DNA of 47,262 nucleotides, taken from an uncultured Dorea sp. (GTDB lineage: Bacteria > Bacillota > Clostridia > Lachnospirales > Lachnospiraceae). Each line of letters begins with the position of its first letter. Position 1 is the first letter of the stretch. The notes below the pieces were generated by a model, which saw nothing but the letters and a program-made list of their open reading frames with translations, was not told the DNA's origin and did not search any database. The translations under genes and the position numbers were made by a program. The stretch is from positions 1 to 47,262 of the forward strand of contig CAJTZE010000027.1 of NCBI GenBank assembly GCA_910584265.1, in the 5' to 3' direction. This document shows positions 1 to 9,451 of the stretch, piece by piece.

Positions 1-4
1 GCTA

Positions 5-1689
5 GCGTAAAATTTTTGTAGGACACATAGAAAAGGGAACGCCAGTTTTGTGTTATTATATTAGTCGACGAAAACCAATAGCACAAAGAAAGGTGTTCCC
101 TATGATTAAGAGTATACAACAGTTTGAAGAGTCTGGCATTAAAAAATTAGAAAAGATAATTGAAAGTTTCATGAAAGACCCTAAGGATATGGCATCCTTT
201 GTTTATGGAATCCGCGATGAGGTGATTGCTCTGGGACTGGATCTCATAAAAGAGACCTTAGAAGACTGCAACCAGATGCTTCGTGACAGTGCGAAAAGGA
301 AACAGTCCTGGGAAGTGGTAAGAACCGATGAGAAAAAGCTGACAACATGTCTTGGGACCGTTTGTTTTGAAAAGACCTTGTTCCGGAATAAACAGACCAG
401 AGAAAGCGCTTATCTGCTGGACCGGATCCTGGGGATAGAAAGCCATGAACGGCTGACAGAAGACGCGGAAGCGAAACTGCTGGAGGAGGCGGTTCAGACC
501 TCATACCGGAAAGCAGGGGAAGAAACAAGCCTGACAGACCAGGTGAGCAAACAGACCGTCAAAAATAAACTGCATAAACTGACATTCCCGCAGCAGAAGG
601 AAACGAAGCCAGAGAAAAAGGCAGTTGAGTATCTGTATATTGACGCAGATGAAGATCATGTATCCCTGCAGTTCAAAGAGAAGAAGGGGGATCTGGAGAT
701 TGGGGAGAACCACAGGAAGAATAACTGTGTTCTGGCGAAGCTGGTGTATGTGTATGAGGGGATTGAGCCGGAAGCCCCAAGAAGTAAAAGGAATAAGCTG
801 GTCAATCCCCGTTATTTCAGCGGAGTCTATGACGGAGCAGATAATGCAAAGCTGTGGGACGAGGTGTATGCATATCTGGACAGCCATTATGATCTGGAAA
901 AAGTGAAGAAGATTTATCTGAATGCAGATGGAGGGAGCTGGATCCAGAGTGGGAAAAAGAGGATTGCGGGGATTACCAACGTATTGGATGAATTCCATCT
1001 GCAAAAGTATCTGCTGAAAATGACAGGGCACATGAAAGACAGCGTGGATGATGCCGGAAAAGAGCTTCGTGATGCGGTCAAAAGCGGAACCAAGGCGGAT
1101 TTCCAGGAGGTCGTTGAGCGGCTGAAAGCCTGTGCAGAAATAGAATCCACAGAAAAGCGGATTGATGAGAGCGCCTCCTACATCCTTTCGAACTGGACAG
1201 CGGCAAAAATCCGTTTAGAGAACCGAAAGACAGTAAAGGGATGCAGCGCAGAAGGACATGTGAGTCACGTCCTGTCCACGCGTATGAGTTCCCGCCCGAT
1301 GGGATGGAGCCGGACAGGGGTAGATAAAATGGCGCATTTACGAGCCTATTATTGGAACGGCGGGGATATGCTGGAACTGGTCAGAGGGCAAGGGCGGGAG
1401 CATTCTGTAGCAGCCGGTGCAGAAAATGAAGCGCTGAGCTGCGAGAGTATGCTGAGATGGGAGAGGCAGCGTCATAATAAGCTTGGGAAATATATAGAGA
1501 GCATAAGCCGCAGTGTCAGTACAGAAGTGAAAAAGTATGCATGGTTTAATGCGCATATCTGGGGATTATAAAAGCAAAGGACTTGCAAGGAGAAAACAAA
1601 GGAAGTATAGTATAAAAAGACGTTGAACTGATATATCTGATACACATCTGGCAGTTTCTGCCACTATAATTCCTACAGTAAATTTACGC
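5..1689 (+). mobile_element. ISLre2-type insertion sequence
   Basis: A single long transposase gene sits between imperfect terminal inverted repeats. The left end begins GCGTAAAATTTTTGTAGGA at 5-23. The right end, read on the minus strand from 1689 inward, begins GCGTAAATTTACTGTAGGA, so most of the outer 19 bases match. The one-gene layout and the transposase type fit the ISLre2 family. Only four bases precede the left end in this window, so the target-site duplication cannot be checked. The element looks intact. Confidence 0.8.
102..1571 (+). CDS. ISLre2 family transposase
   Basis: This is a 489-residue transposase of the ISLre2 (UPF0236-type) group, which moves the surrounding element by DNA transposition. 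The protein has a helical N-terminal part, a central block with the acidic YLYIDADEDHVSLQ stretch near residue 180, and a Lys/Arg-rich C-terminal part. The length is normal for the family and no frameshift is seen. I chose the ATG at 102 because an AAGAAAGG ribosome site lies just upstream. The frame stays open back to 48, but a start there would place coding sequence close to the terminal repeat. It is the only gene in the element. Confidence 0.85.
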   Translation: MIKSIQQFEESGIKKLEKIIESFMKDPKDMASFVYGIRDEVIALGLDLIKETLEDCNQMLRDSAKRKQSWEVVRTDEKKLTTCLGTVCFEKTLFRNKQTRESAYLLDRILGIESHERLTEDAEAKLLEEAVQTSYRKAGEETSLTDQVSKQTVKNKLHKLTFPQQKETKPEKKAVEYLYIDADEDHVSLQFKEKKGDLEIGENHRKNNCVLAKLVYVYEGIEPEAPRSKRNKLVNPRYFSGVYDGADNAKLWDEVYAYLDSHYDLEKVKKIYLNADGGSWIQSGKKRIAGITNVLDEFHLQKYLLKMTGHMKDSVDDAGKELRDAVKSGTKADFQEVVERLKACAEIESTEKRIDESASYILSNWTAAKIRLENRKTVKGCSAEGHVSHVLSTRMSSRPMGWSRTGVDKMAHLRAYYWNGGDMLELVRGQGREHSVAAGAENEALSCESMLRWERQRHNKLGKYIESISRSVSTEVKKYAWFNAHIWGL

Positions 1690-1710
1690 CGCCTTCTATG
1701 GTCAGGTTGC

Positions 1711-1739
1711 TTTACAAAAACAGTTAAATACGGTAAAAT
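1711..1739 (+). promoter_or_regulatory. Putative sigma-A promoter of PilZ gene
   Basis: TTTACA at 1711-1716 and TAAAAT at 1734-1739 are separated by 17 bases. The pair lies about 20 bases beyond the insertion sequence end and 35 bases before the PilZ start codon, so that gene has its own promoter outside the element. Confidence 0.45.
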
Positions 1740-1773
1740 AAAAGAAGATTACTGTGAAAGGGGCAAACGGAAG

Positions 1774-2127
1774 ATGGAAGAAAAGAGAAATGACCGGCGT
1801 ATGGACCTGTCAGCCAAGCTGTTGATTAAGAATATGAATGACACGGACTCTCAAGTGGAAGAAGCATCTATCGAGGTGCTGGATGTATCAAAGTCCGGCG
1901 TGGGATTCATCTGTGATACGCCGTTATCTATCGGAGCGGTATATGAGACTCAGTTAAAGATATGGACGGATGAAGTTATCCATGCATTTCTGAAGGTGGT
2001 CAGGATTGAACAGACGAAAGATGAACGGTATATGTGCGGAACGATTTTTATCGGCCTGCCGGAGATGAATGCGAAGCGGATTGAGGTATATGATCTGTTA
2101 GGCCGTATAAATGGGGAAGAATCTTAA
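1774..2127 (+). CDS. PilZ domain protein (c-di-GMP receptor)
   Basis: A 117-residue single-domain PilZ protein. Both hallmark motifs are present: the N-terminal R-x3-R (Arg5 to Arg9) and D-x-S-x2-G (Asp37, Ser39, Gly42, followed by VGF). In the family these residues wrap around cyclic di-GMP, so a role as a small cytoplasmic effector is expected. Its partner or output is not visible here. The gene is monocistronic: it has its own promoter-like sequence upstream and a strong hairpin terminator after the stop. Confidence 0.85.
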   Translation: MEEKRNDRRMDLSAKLLIKNMNDTDSQVEEASIEVLDVSKSGVGFICDTPLSIGAVYETQLKIWTDEVIHAFLKVVRIEQTKDERYMCGTIFIGLPEMNAKRIEVYDLLGRINGEES

Positions 2128-2141
2128 ATAGCGTATCCTTT

Positions 2142-2178
2142 AAAACCCTGTACGTATTTTAGTACAGGGTTTTAAGTC
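2142..2178 (+). terminator. Rho-independent terminator after PilZ gene
   Basis: A perfect 12-bp stem (2142-2153 with 2162-2173; AAAACCCTGTAC and its complement) encloses an 8-base loop. The A and T ends make it able to work in both directions. Confidence 0.8.
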
Positions 2179-2251
2179 TTAGTATGCGAAGAAAAGCCGT
2201 GGCGGTATTTTTTGGCATTCGGGAAGGATATTTTGGGCTGAAGGAGAGATT

Positions 2252-2893
2252 ATGAAGAAAATAGATATGGATTCATGGAACAGAAAAGAATTGTTTGAGT
2301 TTTTTTCTAAAATGTCGCATCCCTTTTACAGTGTTGCATTTACGGTGGATGTTACAAAGCTGTATGAATATGTGAAGCGCCGGGGATTATCTTTTTATTA
2401 TGCGCTTGTCTATCTCTGCACAGAGGCAGTTAATGATACGGAAGCCTTTTTATATGTGCTGAGGGAAGGTGAAGTATACCGGATTGACCGCAGGGAGCCA
2501 AGCTTTACGGATTTGAAGCCGGGGTCAGAGCAGTTCTATATTGTAACGATGTCTGCCGGAAATACGCTGGAGGATTTTTGCCGTGCCGCGAAAAAGAAAA
2601 GCGGCGGGCAGATATGCTTTATTGATGCGGAAGAGGAAACGGATGATTTGATTTATTTTAGCTGTCTGCCATGGGTGGAGATGACCGCTCTTACCAATGA
2701 ACGGGATTTCTGCGCGGATGATTCGATTCCGCGTATTGCATGGGGAAAATACCGGGAAGAAAATGGGAGAAAGAAGCTGCAGATGTCTATGGAGCTGAAC
2801 CATCGTTTTACAGACGGGGTGCATGTGGGAAGGTTTTATGAAGCGCTGTGTGAGAGGATAGAAAAACTGGGGAGGGCAGATCGTCTGCTGTGA
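2252..2893 (+). CDS. CatA-like chloramphenicol acetyltransferase family protein
   Basis: A 213-residue protein of the trimeric chloramphenicol acetyltransferase fold, which transfers acetyl from acetyl-CoA to a hydroxyl group. The catalytic H-x3-D-G signature is present as HRFTDG with His184, followed by the family-typical VHVGRF. The length matches classical CatA enzymes. An AAGGAG site precedes the start by a suitable distance. Many gut Clostridia carry such CAT-like proteins without proven chloramphenicol resistance, so the real substrate is open. It precedes a visibly more AT-rich locus but itself has ordinary composition. Confidence 0.8.
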   Translation: MKKIDMDSWNRKELFEFFSKMSHPFYSVAFTVDVTKLYEYVKRRGLSFYYALVYLCTEAVNDTEAFLYVLREGEVYRIDRREPSFTDLKPGSEQFYIVTMSAGNTLEDFCRAAKKKSGGQICFIDAEEETDDLIYFSCLPWVEMTALTNERDFCADDSIPRIAWGKYREENGRKKLQMSMELNHRFTDGVHVGRFYEALCERIEKLGRADRLL

Positions 2894-2950
2894 TATGCAG
2901 GGGATGGCGATGGGTATATTCTTCATACTTTTTATGAACTGAGTCATTAG

Positions 2951-5900
2951 ATGAAAGAAGAAAAACAGATGAACAAGGGAAAGAAAAAACAGTTGAAAAG
3001 AAAAAAGCATGTTAAACGGATTATAGTTATACTGTTTTTTGTTTTGATATTTTTGATTATAGGGTGTGGAATACTTGAATATTTAGGTTATATATCGATT
3101 CCAGAGATTGGTTCTGTTCTATCAGAATTTGAAATTATGAATGCAGAAGATGTTTCAGGACGTGTAGTGAAAGAAACAGATAATGGCGATGATTATTACT
3201 ATCCTACTAAAAAGGAAAATATTGCTATAGATTCGGATACAGGGATGGTATATGCAGACAATGAACTGCTCGTTATGCTGGAGAATAAAAAAGATGAGAA
3301 AAAATTAGAACAGTTATTAATGGACTATGACGCAGAAATAGTTGGCAAAATCGAGGCGGTAAATCAGTACCAAATTCAATTTAAAGGTGCAAAGGAGTAT
3401 AAGGAATTAGAAAAGATAGAGAAAGAGTTATGCAAGAATAAATGGATAGAGCAGACAAGCATTAATTTTGCGATGGAAATAAATACAGATAGTTATTATC
3501 CAAATGACAGCAGATGGAAAAACAAATGGAGCGAAATGCCAGATGATGGGAATTGGGGATTGGAGGCGATAGATGCTCCTGATGCATGGGAGTACCGGGA
3601 ACAAATGCAGACTGTAAATATAGGAGTTATAGATGTCATGTTTGACACAAAACATGAGGATCTGATTTTTGCAGAGGAACCATTAGCTAATTATATGGCA
3701 GAAAAGAATCAGGGATGGCATGATCATGGGACTCATGTTGCTGGCACAATAGGAGCTTCTTTTAATAATAAGAGAGGGATTACAGGGATAGTGCCGAAGC
3801 AGAACCTTTATGGTGTTTCCATTTGGGGGATGTCAGATAATATATATACGACAGTAATGCAGTATAAGATTTCACTTTCTTATTTGATAGTTCAAAAAAA
3901 GTGCCAGGTAATAAATATTAGTTTAGGCAGCGATTTGTTAGAATTCCAAGTGTCCAGAGGATCTAAAGAACATAAAAAACGTCTCCAGTTAATGGCTGAT
4001 GATATAGGAGGGTTTTTAGAGAAATTAGTATGTCAAAATTATGATTTTGTAATTTGTGTGGCCTCGGGAAATAAAAATGAAGAAGGAAAAGCAAATTATA
4101 CGTATTTTAAAAAAGATGAAGAGGATTCAGAATATCAAGAGCTTTATTATAATTATCAAGATTATCTGAATTATCTTGCAGGAGAACCTGTAGATCCGGA
4201 TTTAGAACGATTATTAGCGAGATATAGGGACAGACAGCAGGAAATCGAAGGAGACAGCGGGCATCCCGGACGTCTGGAGAGCGGGAATGTGAAAGCGGAA
4301 TGCGGCTTGTTTGCATCTATTCAAAATGAAGAGGTAAAAAATAGAATTATTATAGTAGGAGCTGCTGAAAATAAAGTAATAGAAAAACAGGCGGGAATAT
4401 TTAATCTAATCAATAAGAGGGAGCATGAAGGATATGAAATGACAGCATTTACTCAAGGAGGAGATAGGCTAGATATTATTGCGCCTGGCGTCGGGATAGA
4501 GAGTACAGTGCATAAACATAGCAGACAGTGTGGACATGAAACGGGTCAAAAGAGAGAGAATAAAAATGAAAATATCGGCTATAAAAATAATCTAGGGACT
4601 TCTATGGCCAGCCCGCATGTGGCCGGCGTGGCGGCGTTAGTGTATTCTGCCGCGCCGAATTTGAAAGGAGATGAAGTAAAAAAAATAATCTGTGATACGG
4701 CTCGAGGAGAATATAATAAAGGAAATGGAAGTAAAGAGACCTGCGGTCTGGTAAATGCAAGAGCCGCAGTTGAACAGGCTGTAAAGGCCGATTCAAAAAC
4801 GCAGGATAGCCACACTACATCCGTTAAGATAGATGGGAGCCAAACGTCAGAAGAGAGGGACATTGTTTTAGTACTTGATACTTCAGGCAGTATGTCAGGA
4901 AAACCACTTGATGAAACAAAGAAAGCAGCTAGTAATTTTGTGCAGACAATATTAAAAGAAGATGCTAGTATCGGTATTATCAGCTATAACAGCAGTGCAG
5001 AAATAGAATCAGGTTTTTCAAAGAATGAGAGAGTATTATTAAATGTAATTGATGAGATAAATAGTGGAGGCGGTACGAATATTGAAGCAGGCATACAGCA
5101 GGCGGAAATAATGCTGGAAGAAAGCACTGCAAAGAAAAAAATAATTGTATTAATGAGTGATGGTGAGCCGAATGAAGGAAAGGAAGGGGATGAATTAATT
5201 GCTTGTACAAATGAGATAAAGAAGGATAAATCGTATATTTATACTTTGGGATTTTTCAGCGAAGTATCTGATAAAGTACAAGCGCAGTATCTGATGGAAC
5301 AAATTGCCAGTGACGGCTGCCATTATGAGGTAGAGAATGCGGATGATCTTGTATATTTCTTTGAAGATATGGCAGATCAGATTAATGGGCAGAAATACAT
5401 ATATGTACGAATTGCATGTCCAGTTGATGTGTCGGTAACTAATGGTGAAGAAAGTCTAAATTCAAGAAACGGGGATACCAGAACGAGTTTTGGAACCTTA
5501 TCTTTTGAAGAGAAAGTTTCAGATGATGTAGAGGATACTTACGAAGAATATGATAATAGAACTAAAATACTGCGTCTTAAAGAAGGGTCGGAGTATGAAG
5601 TAAATATTGTAGGGAATGGAGCCGGCAGTATGGATTATACGATTGGACTTATGGACGAAGATAGCGGATATAGTGATTTTCGCAGGTTTGAAAATATTCA
5701 GATAAGCAAAGGCACCATAGTGAATACAATTGCTGTCCGTTCGGATGATACAATATTGAAAGTAGATGAAGACGGTGATGGAAGATATGATTTGTCATAC
5801 CATGCGGGTGAAAATGAACAGGGAGAATTAATAGAACACTTTGGCGTGATATATGCGTTATTGATAATTGGTTATACAGGAAGCTTGTTATTAGGGATTA

Positions 5901-6577
5901 TAGTTTATAAGAAGAGTAGAAAATTGAAAAAAAACATGCAAGCTCAAAAATATTACTGCTCAAATCGTGGACAGACTAGATCAAGAAATGAGAAATTCTG
6001 CCCTAATTGTGGAAAAAAAATTGGGAATGAAAGCAGGTTCTGCAAATATTGCGGAAAAATACAGGAAATTGGAAAGAAAAACTGCCTGAGCATAAGTTTT
6101 GATGCAGAAAATAGAAGGCGTACTGTTAGGAATCTGCTAAGTGGAATGACTATAATGGATTTTTGTATCATCATTCTATATCTGGTTTTAGAGGTTCGCT
6201 GGATTCAATTATTTTTCCCGAATATAAGAAGTACATGGTTGGCCATTGCATTTATGGCATGGGACATGCGCCTGCTTTTTATGTTATTGTATATAGTTCC
6301 ATTCTTGATTATTACACTGCTCTCTATTTTGGGAGTTTTATGTGTGAAAATTGAAGAGTATTACTCGAGTATTGGTTTTGTATCTGCTATGTTTGGGTTC
6401 GGAATGAAAGCAGGAAGTGTAATATTTGATAAGTATTCGATTAGTACACTAAAGAAAGCGGCATGTCAGATATTTGCCGTTTATGGGAGTGTTGCTTTTG
6501 CTGCTGTATTGCTTAGTATTGTAATAAGTGTTTTAACATATATGCGGAGAAGACAAAAGATAAAAAGGAGTGTGTAA
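2951..6577 (+). CDS. Membrane subtilisin-like protease with vWA domain and zinc ribbon
   Basis: A 1208-residue multidomain protein. A Lys/Arg-rich N-terminus is followed by a membrane segment (about 24-45). The S8 protease domain has a full triad: Asp228 in VIDV, His259 in DHGTHVAGT and Ser551 in GTSMASPHVAG. There are about 290 residues between His and Ser, well over the usual 160, so the domain carries a large insert. A von Willebrand A domain follows with an intact metal site (Asp643-x-Ser645-x-Ser647, Thr709, Asp737). A second membrane segment (about 965-986), a zinc ribbon (about 1003-1035) and further hydrophobic helices end the protein. Charge bias places protease and vWA outside and the ribbon inside. 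The ribosome site is weak, so Met10 (2978) is a possible start. DNA is AT-rich. Function unknown. Confidence 0.8.
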   Translation: MKEEKQMNKGKKKQLKRKKHVKRIIVILFFVLIFLIIGCGILEYLGYISIPEIGSVLSEFEIMNAEDVSGRVVKETDNGDDYYYPTKKENIAIDSDTGMVYADNELLVMLENKKDEKKLEQLLMDYDAEIVGKIEAVNQYQIQFKGAKEYKELEKIEKELCKNKWIEQTSINFAMEINTDSYYPNDSRWKNKWSEMPDDGNWGLEAIDAPDAWEYREQMQTVNIGVIDVMFDTKHEDLIFAEEPLANYMAEKNQGWHDHGTHVAGTIGASFNNKRGITGIVPKQNLYGVSIWGMSDNIYTTVMQYKISLSYLIVQKKCQVINISLGSDLLEFQVSRGSKEHKKRLQLMADDIGGFLEKLVCQNYDFVICVASGNKNEEGKANYTYFKKDEEDSEYQELYYNYQDYLNYLAGEPVDPDLERLLARYRDRQQEIEGDSGHPGRLESGNVKAECGLFASIQNEEVKNRIIIVGAAENKVIEKQAGIFNLINKREHEGYEMTAFTQGGDRLDIIAPGVGIESTVHKHSRQCGHETGQKRENKNENIGYKNNLGTSMASPHVAGVAALVYSAAPNLKGDEVKKIICDTARGEYNKGNGSKETCGLVNARAAVEQAVKADSKTQDSHTTSVKIDGSQTSEERDIVLVLDTSGSMSGKPLDETKKAASNFVQTILKEDASIGIISYNSSAEIESGFSKNERVLLNVIDEINSGGGTNIEAGIQQAEIMLEESTAKKKIIVLMSDGEPNEGKEGDELIACTNEIKKDKSYIYTLGFFSEVSDKVQAQYLMEQIASDGCHYEVENADDLVYFFEDMADQINGQKYIYVRIACPVDVSVTNGEESLNSRNGDTRTSFGTLSFEEKVSDDVEDTYEEYDNRTKILRLKEGSEYEVNIVGNGAGSMDYTIGLMDEDSGYSDFRRFENIQISKGTIVNTIAVRSDDTILKVDEDGDGRYDLSYHAGENEQGELIEHFGVIYALLIIGYTGSLLLGIIVYKKSRKLKKNMQAQKYYCSNRGQTRSRNEKFCPNCGKKIGNESRFCKYCGKIQEIGKKNCLSISFDAENRRRTVRNLLSGMTIMDFCIIILYLVLEVRWIQLFFPNIRSTWLAIAFMAWDMRLLFMLLYIVPFLIITLLSILGVLCVKIEEYYSSIGFVSAMFGFGMKAGSVIFDKYSISTLKKAACQIFAVYGSVAFAAVLLSIVISVLTYMRRRQKIKRSV

Positions 6578-6581
6578 GAAC

Positions 6582-8432
6582 GTGTTTTGTAAAAAATGTG
6601 GAGCGGAATTCGATGGAAATGGTGTGAAATTCTGTCCAATGTGTGGAGATAAGATTGAAAGTCTTAATAAGAGCAAAGAAAGTGGTAATAAGCAGAAGAA
6701 GATTCACGGAATCATAATTGCATCCGGTTTTATATGTATTTTGTTCATAATTGTTATTGGATTTGTGTGGAAGGATAAAAAGGAAAAAAGAGAGTATGAT
6801 AATTTTCTTGCTGAAGGGAATAGGTTTGTGGATGAACTCGATTATGAAAAGGCAGTGGACGCTTATCTCGCAGCTATTGACATTGATTCCAAACAGGAAG
6901 AACCTTATCTTGGGCTGGCAGATATTTATATTGTACTGGGAAAGAATGAAGATGCGAAAAATATTTTGATGAAAGCCTGTCAGGAGGTTTCCGGTGAAGA
7001 TGGAAAAGAAACGGCAGTTACCAAGCGGTTAGAGGAAATAAAAGAGTATGTAGATTATGAGTGGTATATTGAGCCGTCAGTAGAGTGCGATGACATTTTT
7101 TATTTGAAAGAGTCTGTCGGTTCGCTGAATGAAACGCATCGTCAATGGATGAATCCGTATGCAGTTATAAAAAGTGACACGGAATATGGAATTATAGATA
7201 TGGAAGGACAAACAATTGTAGAGCCAGGAGAATGTTCATCTATTTCTAATTTTTATGGTTCTTATTTACTGCAATATAAAGAAGAAAAATATGAACCGTT
7301 ATTTCATCAAATGTGGGGACAGTATTATTTAGATGAAAAAGGAAGTGTACAGCCGTTACAGGGAATTGGAAGCGGAGGTCCGGAACTGGCATACTATTAT
7401 AAAGACGGATTACGGGATGTGTGGGATATGGGGACATCTTCAGATGAATTGAAAACAGCAATTCCGATAAAACGGTCTGATATCATTATAGATGAAAAGG
7501 CGGGATATGACCGTATAGGTTATTGGGAAGCGTTAGAGGGGGATTATGCAATTTATAATGAGAATGCTCTTGTGACAGATTATATCTATGAAGAATGCGG
7601 CTCAGAAGCATGTAATATATTAGCTGTCTGTAAAGAGGGGAAATGGGGATATGTAAATGATGAAGGAGAAGAAATCATACCATGTCAATATGATGCTTCA
7701 TGGAATCATTATTCCTATGAATGGGCAGATGCAGAAGATGCCGTCGAGGAATATTGCTATGCTGTGTCAGAGAACTATATTCCATTGTGCAGGGATGGCA
7801 GATGGGAATTGAGAGATGTGGAGAATAAATGTTTGATTCCGCCGGGTGTTTTTGATGAGATTTGTCCGGTCTATGATGGGAAATGCTGGGTAAAGAAGGA
7901 TGGGAAGTGGGGAGTGATAGCTTTGACAGATGCTGTAAAAGCAGAGACAAGCTCTAGACAAGATCCGCCTGAGGATGCTCTCAAAAAGAGAGCGATTTCC
8001 ATCTCTATGGAAAATGTGACAGACATTTCTGCAACTTCGGAACTTAAAGAGCACAATATTGTACATTCAGCACATTTGATTATGGATGGAGATAAAAATA
8101 CAGCGTGGGTGGAGGGTGTCAGCGGACATGGGAATGGAGAATCCATCCGGTTTGAGTTTGATGGAAACTATTTGGTTAATGGAATAAGAATCAGAAATGG
8201 ATATCAGAAAGATGATGATAGATATTATAATAATTCCAGACCGAAAGAAATATATTTAAGCTTTTCAAATGGTATGGGCGAATTTGTGGAATTGGAGGAT
8301 GAAAGCAGACAGGAACAACAGCTGTTTTTGGAAAATCCTGTCGAGACATCGTATGTAGAGTTATCTATTGAATCAGTTTATCCAGGTAATAAATATGATG
8401 ATACTTGTATATCAGAGGCGGTGTTTTTTTAA
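6582..8432 (+). CDS. Zinc ribbon-TM-TPR-WG repeat protein with NADase-type glycan-binding-like domain
   Basis: A 616-residue membrane protein. It starts with a complete four-Cys zinc ribbon (Cys3, Cys6, Cys18, Cys21), then a linker, one membrane helix (about 43-64), a TPR-like helical region (about 71-130) and several WG-type repeats (for example KEGKWGYVNDEGEEIIPCQYD-like and KKDGKWGVIAL units). The last 140 residues resemble a discoidin/NADase-type glycan-binding domain (DGDKNTAWVEG, SIRFEFDG, IRIRNGY). I chose the GTG at 6582 because it gives the classic MFCKKCGA opening with AAAAAGGAG upstream. The GTG at 6570 would overlap the previous gene. The gene follows the protease gene after four bases, so they are probably one transcript. 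The C-terminal part should face outside. Confidence 0.75.
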   Translation: MFCKKCGAEFDGNGVKFCPMCGDKIESLNKSKESGNKQKKIHGIIIASGFICILFIIVIGFVWKDKKEKREYDNFLAEGNRFVDELDYEKAVDAYLAAIDIDSKQEEPYLGLADIYIVLGKNEDAKNILMKACQEVSGEDGKETAVTKRLEEIKEYVDYEWYIEPSVECDDIFYLKESVGSLNETHRQWMNPYAVIKSDTEYGIIDMEGQTIVEPGECSSISNFYGSYLLQYKEEKYEPLFHQMWGQYYLDEKGSVQPLQGIGSGGPELAYYYKDGLRDVWDMGTSSDELKTAIPIKRSDIIIDEKAGYDRIGYWEALEGDYAIYNENALVTDYIYEECGSEACNILAVCKEGKWGYVNDEGEEIIPCQYDASWNHYSYEWADAEDAVEEYCYAVSENYIPLCRDGRWELRDVENKCLIPPGVFDEICPVYDGKCWVKKDGKWGVIALTDAVKAETSSRQDPPEDALKKRAISISMENVTDISATSELKEHNIVHSAHLIMDGDKNTAWVEGVSGHGNGESIRFEFDGNYLVNGIRIRNGYQKDDDRYYNNSRPKEIYLSFSNGMGEFVELEDESRQEQQLFLENPVETSYVELSIESVYPGNKYDDTCISEAVFF

Positions 8433-8474
8433 GTGTGCTTTATAAAATATAGTTAGATTTATGTTATGCAGGAA

Positions 8475-8516
8475 ACTGCCTCATCATAGAGTTTTTATGA
8501 TGAGGCAGTATTTTTT
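8475..8516 (+). terminator. Terminator of the protease/WG-repeat operon
   Basis: A perfect 13-bp stem (8475-8487 with 8497-8509; ACTGCCTCATCAT and its complement) with a 9-base loop is followed by A and six T residues. The T run overlaps the stop codon of the convergent LysR gene. Confidence 0.85.
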
Positions 8517-9432
8517 AGTCTGTCAGGCGGCAGGGATAAGGATTGGCCAGAGTTACTGATTCATAACGCTCTAGTATTTCTTTTAGTTTATGTATCTCAG
8601 GTGTCAGTAATTTATCTTTATGATATACCAGCTTAAAGGTCCGGTCCCAGGCGTGGGAGTCATTGGAGAAGGCTTTCAGTCTGCCCTCCTTAAGCTCCGG
8701 CTGCACCAGCCGGTAGGACATTACCGTCAGGAGATTCTGAGTGAGCAGTGCGTTCGTGATGGAGCGGGGACAGTTTGCCTCCCATGCAACCTGAATTGTC
8801 AGGCTGTGCTGGCTCAGATAGCTTTCAAATAGTTTTCTGGTTCCGCTGCCGTTTTCCCGCATAGCAAACTTCATATTATTCAAATCAGAGGAGCAGATCA
8901 TTTGCTTTGAATAAAATGGATGTGCTTTGCTGCAGAGCAGAACAAGCTGATCTGAAATAACCGGTATGGAGACCAGATGGGACGACTGGATATCTCCTTC
9001 CACGACCGCGGCGTCGAGGGAAGAATTAAGCAGGCATTGCTCAATCTCAGCAGTATTATTTACCATAGAATATACATTCAGCAGCGGCTGAGACTGTTCC
9101 ATTTCGCTGATGACATCAGGCATCAGGCAGGTGCCTACGGTCATGGAAGAACCGAGGCGCAGATGTATCTGGTTTTCCTTTGTAAGCATGGCTTCTTCCA
9201 TGGAATTATGCTGGTGGAGAAGCTGCTTGGCAAGTATCAGAAGTTTCTCGCCGTTCTGGGTAATGTAGAGCTTATGGCCGAGACGGTCAAACAGAAGCGT
9301 CTGATAGTGGGTCTCCAGCTCGGAAACAGCCTGGCTGACTGCAGGCTGGGAAATAAACAGCTGCTTTGCGGCCGCGCTCATAGAGCCTAATTCTGCCACA
9401 ACAACAAAGATATTCATGTGTCTGAGAGTCAT
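8515..9432 (-). CDS. LysR family transcriptional regulator
   Basis: A 305-residue LysR-type regulator. The winged helix-turn-helix occupies about residues 1-60 (LRHMNIFVVVAELGSMSAAA, then SQPAVSQAVSELE). The remainder is the usual two-lobed effector-binding region. It is transcribed divergently from the flavoprotein-sulfite reductase-YeiH operon, the normal layout for a LysR activator and its target. Regulators paired with YeiH exporters elsewhere (YeiE, CysL types) sense sulfur species, so a sulfite or related effector is a reasonable inference, but the ligand cannot be read from sequence. A GGAGG site precedes the start. Confidence 0.9.
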   Translation of the reverse strand: MTLRHMNIFVVVAELGSMSAAAKQLFISQPAVSQAVSELETHYQTLLFDRLGHKLYITQNGEKLLILAKQLLHQHNSMEEAMLTKENQIHLRLGSSMTVGTCLMPDVISEMEQSQPLLNVYSMVNNTAEIEQCLLNSSLDAAVVEGDIQSSHLVSIPVISDQLVLLCSKAHPFYSKQMICSSDLNNMKFAMRENGSGTRKLFESYLSQHSLTIQVAWEANCPRSITNALLTQNLLTVMSYRLVQPELKEGRLKAFSNDSHAWDRTFKLVYHKDKLLTPEIHKLKEILERYESVTLANPYPCRLTD

Positions 9433-9451
9433 TACATTTATCCTCCGTATT

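Noticed and set aside
501..1031. Minus-strand 176-residue frame inside the insertion sequence
   Set aside because: It is antisense to the transposase and has no recognisable features or ribosome site.
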